A program made the translations under genes and the position numbers. Below the pieces are notes generated by a model. The model was not told the DNA's origin, did no database searches, and saw nothing but the letters and a program-made list of their open reading frames with translations. Below, in pieces: positions 17,653 through 20,908 of a stretch of 20,908 bases of DNA (positions within the stretch are counted from its first letter, which is position 1; each line of letters starts with the position of its first letter). Origin of the DNA: Geosiphon pyriformis (lineage: Eukaryota > Glomeromycota > Glomeromycetes > Archaeosporales > Geosiphonaceae); assembly GCA_016748015.1 (NCBI GenBank), contig JAAOMT010000451.1, positions 5,586-26,493 of the forward strand, written 5' to 3'.

Positions 17653-18618
17653 TGTTACTGGAGGTTTTTGGTCTCTTTTCTTGAATGTTGTAAGTGTCAA
17701 TTTGCCATAAATTCATGTTTCCAGAAAGTAGTTGGACCTCCAGTAACTGAATTTATCTTCAAATTATCTTCTATAATTTGAACTGCTGGGCTTATAAGTG
17801 GAATGGCCAATTCTGTGCCAGTTGCTTTGTGTAGTTACATTGTAGTAAATGTCAACTCTTTTCCAGAAATTGCTCATTTGAAAGCTCACTAAAAATGTGT
17901 AGTTACTTTGCTGTAAAAGTCAACTCTTCTACAAGAATCTTGTCTGTAGGCTACCTTAATGATTATGATAAGAAAAGAAAAATAAAAAAATGTAAAAGAA
18001 ATAAGATTTTATCAAGGAAAACATTTTCTATCCAGACCTGAAGTCACTAACAGATTATTGAAATTGGTAGTTAATCAATTTCAAAATGTTAGTTGTGTTG
18101 AGGGAATTTCAAGTGTAATAATTTTAAGGATTTGTTTTTCGAATATTTAATTTTTATTTGAATATATAAAAGGTAATTTGTTTCAATTAAGATTCTAAAG
18201 TGAAATACTATGTTAAGATACTATAAGAAAATACATTTTTTTGAAGAGAAAAGCTTTTTTTTTATACAACTTGTTGTAGTACTAGTCTTTAAACTTGCAC
18301 TTTTCTCTTTGCTATAATTTGGGTGAACTAAAGATATATTTTGGCAAATTTACAAGTTATTTCACTAAACTATTGATTATTTCGACAAATTTTCATTAAT
18401 TTCGGCAAATTTTGACTATGTTAAAAGGTTCAGGATATTGTGTAATTCGATTATCTTAATTTCTAAAGTACAAATCGGATTGTTGATTGAGTAATGATAT
18501 TTGATAATTTGATTAAATAATAAGTAATAATCGAATTAATAATAATGTATGCTAATTAATAATAGGAATTATAAGAGTAATTTCATGTTAATTAATAGCT
18601 AAAATTCTACTGGTAACA
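17653..18618 (-). repeat. 5' LTR of element B
   Basis: On the minus strand it starts TGTTACCA (18611-18618) and ends CAGTAACA (17653-17660), one base off a perfect inverted end. At 966 bp it is slightly shorter than A's LTRs, and one 20-bp unit of the U3 motif array is missing. The TATA box, the phased motif array and the paired direct repeats are recognisable. The primer-binding site follows at 17652-17641. The partner 3' LTR lies outside the window. Confidence 0.93.
18311..18408 (-). repeat. U3 array in LTR of element B (five units)
   Basis: On the minus strand five related motifs (for example AATTTGCCGAAAT and AGTTTAGTGAAAT) follow at 20-21 bp steps. One unit is missing relative to A. The spacing survives although the motifs have diverged. 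Boundaries are approximate. Confidence 0.7.
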
Positions 18619-18620
18619 AT

Positions 18621-20501
18621 GGCCTTAAGACTTTCAGATAAGTGCAAGCTGAGAATTCTTTAGCAAATTTGGTGATTTTTGGCAATTTAAAAAGCATTCT
18701 TGGCAAGTTGTTCAAGCATTGAGCCATGGATTTGCAGACTATTAGCTGGATGTCTTAACAATCTCTCAATTTTCTGATTTCATTGTCAATCAACTTCTTG
18801 AATTGCTTCCTAGCTAGTGTTATCAACACTTTGGCTTTGTGCAAATTTTTTTTGAGTGGTTTTCTGTCTAATGTTTTTTACACTGGTGGTAATGTTGCTG
18901 TTGTTGATGTTTTAGGCTTGGATTAATATCTGAGTGTGATGGACTCACTCAAGAGATTTGGTTTGGTCTTCACTAACCAGCTTTTGAATCATCATGGCAA
19001 GTGTTTTACTTGAAAAAGCTTTCACAGATAGAAGAGACTAAATCCCAGAGGGTTCATTCCTAATTGGTACAGTTTGCTTGTCAATTTCATTGAAAATGGT
19101 GGCTTGGTCTATGATTGTGCTTTTGCTTTCAGTCCTGTTCTCAGTTACTGTTTGGACAAAGTTAATTCTGTTGGTAGATGTTTTTTAGAGTGCAGATTAG
19201 GCCACTTTGTTGTTTATACTAATGATTTAATCAAGGATTTTAATACTGTAAATGCTTATGGTAGTGCTACTGCATACTTTTCAAACATAGACAAAGGTGT
19301 TAGAGTTGAAGTGTGTGGTCTGCTTTCTTTAATTTTAATGGAATTGCAGGCTATTACTTTTACTTTGGATTGTGTGCTAGTGTTCAGCTTGGTAATTTTG
19401 TATATGGATAGTCAAGCTTTTTTGAATTATGCTTTGTTTGGGAGTAATACAGATTTTGATTTTCATAAAAAATATTGGTTGGAGAAAGAGTGTATCTATT
19501 AAATAATTATATCTAAGAATTTGTTAATTAGTTAGAACAAGATCAAGAGTTATTCTGGAGTTGTTGACAATAAGCATGCTGATTTTCTGGCTGATACTAC
19601 CACCAAATCCAATTTTGCACTGCTTGTAGATATGTCATGCTATTTTTTGACCATTAAAAACATACTTGTTTCCAAAAATGTTTGTTATTTTGTTAGGTGT
19701 CTTTTTGATGCTATAAGTTTTGTTGGTTGAAAGTCCAAATGCACTGGGTGTTTTGTGAATAGTAGTCTGTATGATAAGTTTGATATGGATTAAATTTTTA
19801 GTGTATGACATCTCGATAGTAAGTGTCATTCCAAATTTACTAGCTTTGCTTCTGTGGCACTTAGATTTTACTTTATAAAAGTCTTGCATTGCCAATTATC
19901 TGTTGCCAAAAAAAAGAGACTGTATAATTCAAAATATCCCAGTGTTCTGTATATTTACTGTGGTTTGGTCAAAAACTCTAACCACACATTTTTCTATATT
20001 TATGATGCACATGTTAGAAGAGATCTCATTAATAAGACTATTGATTATTAGAATGATCTGCTAGATGCCTGTGCTACTAAGAATATAGTAATAGGTTTTT
20101 TGTATAAGACTGAGTTTTCTAATTGGTTGTACATATCTTTAGCCAAAGATTTTGTAATGAGTGAGTAAGTAACTGACACTGCTCATTTGTTGGGTGGTAG
20201 TTCCAATGGTGCATCTCTGATTATTAATTTGATTTAGAGTTTTACTAAGGGTCACAAATCCACTATGTGGCTGCTAACTGCCAAGTTGAAAACACATTAT
20301 AAGAAACTGGGTCTCCTACCACATGATAAATCTGCAGTGTCAATAGTGTCTGGTCTAGTTTTTTTGTGGTCTCTTAGTAAAATTTTTGATTTTGATATTA
20401 GGTTTGATATCTATGTTTGTTTTGGTTTGCATTCCCATCTATTTAGTATAAGTTTTAATATCTTGTGTAACTTCTCTGTTGTAATTAATTTTGGTGTTTA
20501 G
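18621..20501 (+). pseudogene. LINE ORF C-terminal part: connector, RNase H, C-terminal region
   Basis: One frame of 627 codons with about 15 stops, no frameshift noticed. The N-terminal portion has DSLKRFGLVF and NHHGKCFT, then RLNPRGFIPNWYSLLV. RNase H (about 19206-19610): the start motif reads VYTNDLIKD, where the usual Asp-Gly-Ser is changed; Glu is kept in LMELQAI, Asp in LYMDSQAF, and the last Asp in NKHADFLAD. The longest open piece is 19074-19502. The C-terminal part has a zinc-like pattern with only one Cys kept (IYCGL ... NHTFF) and HVRRDLI. RNase H would remove RNA after target-primed reverse transcription. The lost Asp and the stops make it inactive. The changes again look like C-to-T and G-to-A. 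Confidence 0.75.
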
Positions 20502-20650
20502 TGTTGCCTTAATTGGTTCAAGTGGCTAGTTACATGTAAAAAATGCATGAGCCATACTTATTATAAAAACTTGTATGATCCTATAGCTTTAAGTAATAGT
20601 TGGGCTATACTCATTAAATACTTAATAAAAAAAAAATAAAAAAATAAAAT
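20502..20650 (+). other. LINE 3' UTR and A-rich tail
   Basis: About 125 bases of non-coding sequence, then AATAAAAAAAAAATAAAAAA and similar runs to about 20650. The position after the LINE stop codon and the A-rich composition fit a retrotransposed 3' end. The exact boundary cannot be set in the AT-rich flank. Confidence 0.5.
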
Positions 20651-20908
20651 AACTATCAATTTATTTTTATTGTTTTTATAATATTTAAAAGTTTTTTGTA
20701 TTAGATATTATAATTATTAAATGGTTTATTATAGAAAAAATTAAAGTTTATAAATTGACTTAACTATAATTTAATTTTATTATTAGCTTTTTTTTTCCAT
20801 AATATATTAATATAATTTTATTATTTTTGTTTTATAATCTATTTTTTTGAAATTTTTTACAAATTATAAACTTTTAAAAAAAATTTATTAATTAAATATT
20901 AGTTTAAT
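20651..20908. other. Very AT-rich flank, no gene seen
   Basis: Almost only A and T, with homopolymer runs and short inverted AT stretches. I see no ORF, RNA gene or repeat that I can name. It is probably host intergenic DNA into which the LINE inserted. Confidence 0.6.

Larger units (their letters stand above)
12037..18618 (-). mobile_element. Element B (outer copy), proximal part: 5' LTR to RNase H
   Basis: Minus-strand Ty3/gypsy-type element of the same family as A. Reading leftwards from 18618 it has a 5' LTR (17653-18618), primer-binding site, gag with CCHC knuckle, protease, Cys-rich region, dUTPase, RT and most of RNase H. At 12037 it is interrupted by element A and resumes at 2138. 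The continuity is clear against A: the B sequence ending in the complement of CACCACAAA at 12041 continues at 2138 exactly where A reads on from about 8737. Its LTR and proteins differ from A much more than A's two LTRs differ from each other, so B is a distinct, probably older copy. It is broken by frequent stops and several frameshifts. Confidence 0.93.
18619..20650 (+). mobile_element. 3' part of a LINE-type retrotransposon with RNase H
   Basis: A single plus-strand frame can be followed from 18621 to the stop at 20499-20501, then a short 3' UTR and an A-rich tail (about 20629-20650). The content (post-RT connector, RNase H, C-terminal Cys/His region, A-rich end) is that of a non-LTR element. 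The 5' part, including RT, is missing: element B's LTR starts at the very next base (18618). Either B inserted into it and the rest lies beyond the left window edge, or the copy was already truncated. Confidence 0.75.

Noticed and set aside
19635-19895. Minus-strand ORF in the LINE
   Set aside because: It overlaps the LINE coding frame in antisense and has no recognisable domain.
1-20908. tRNA, rRNA or host protein-coding genes
   Set aside because: I looked for conserved tRNA or rRNA segments and for non-transposon domains and found none.

Overview
The window is AT-rich eukaryotic repeat DNA with no host gene that I can recognise. It holds two long Ty3/gypsy-type LTR retrotransposons of one family and the 3' end of a LINE-type retrotransposon, all decayed. 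The gag-pol style and the RNase H-bearing LINE resemble what I remember from genomes of arbuscular mycorrhizal fungi (Gigaspora/Rhizophagus type). That host assignment is inference, not something the sequence proves.

Layout: (1) 1-2138, minus strand: distal part of the outer element B (end of RNase H, integrase, and a partial third ORF cut by the window edge). (2) 2139-12036, plus strand: the complete inner element A, 9,898 bp, with two LTRs of 982 bp each, a primer-binding site, gag, protease, a Cys-rich region, dUTPase, RT, RNase H, integrase, a third ORF and a polypurine tract. (3) 12037-18618, minus strand: the proximal part of B, from its 5' LTR (17653-18618) through gag, protease, Cys-rich region, dUTPase, RT and most of RNase H. 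(4) 18619-about 20650, plus strand: the C-terminal part of a LINE ORF (connector, RNase H, C-terminal region) with an A-rich tail. (5) 20651-20908: very AT-rich DNA with no recognisable gene.

The two halves of B join exactly in the middle of RNase H once A and a 4-bp target duplication (TTGG/CTGG) are taken out, so A inserted into B. B's LTR in turn abuts a LINE ORF that is open to the very junction, suggesting the order LINE, then B, then A.

The pol order is unusual: protease, then a Cys-rich multi-CxxC region, then a five-motif dUTPase, then RT, RNase H and integrase. A third ORF lies downstream of pol in both copies and runs across the polypurine tract into the 3' LTR. The LTR U3 carries six degenerate copies of a 13-bp motif spaced 20-21 bp apart just upstream of a TATA box.

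Both copies are inactivated by many in-frame stops and a few small indels. The substitutions are overwhelmingly transitions, fitting cytosine deamination or RIP-like mutation. Neither copy looks autonomous.
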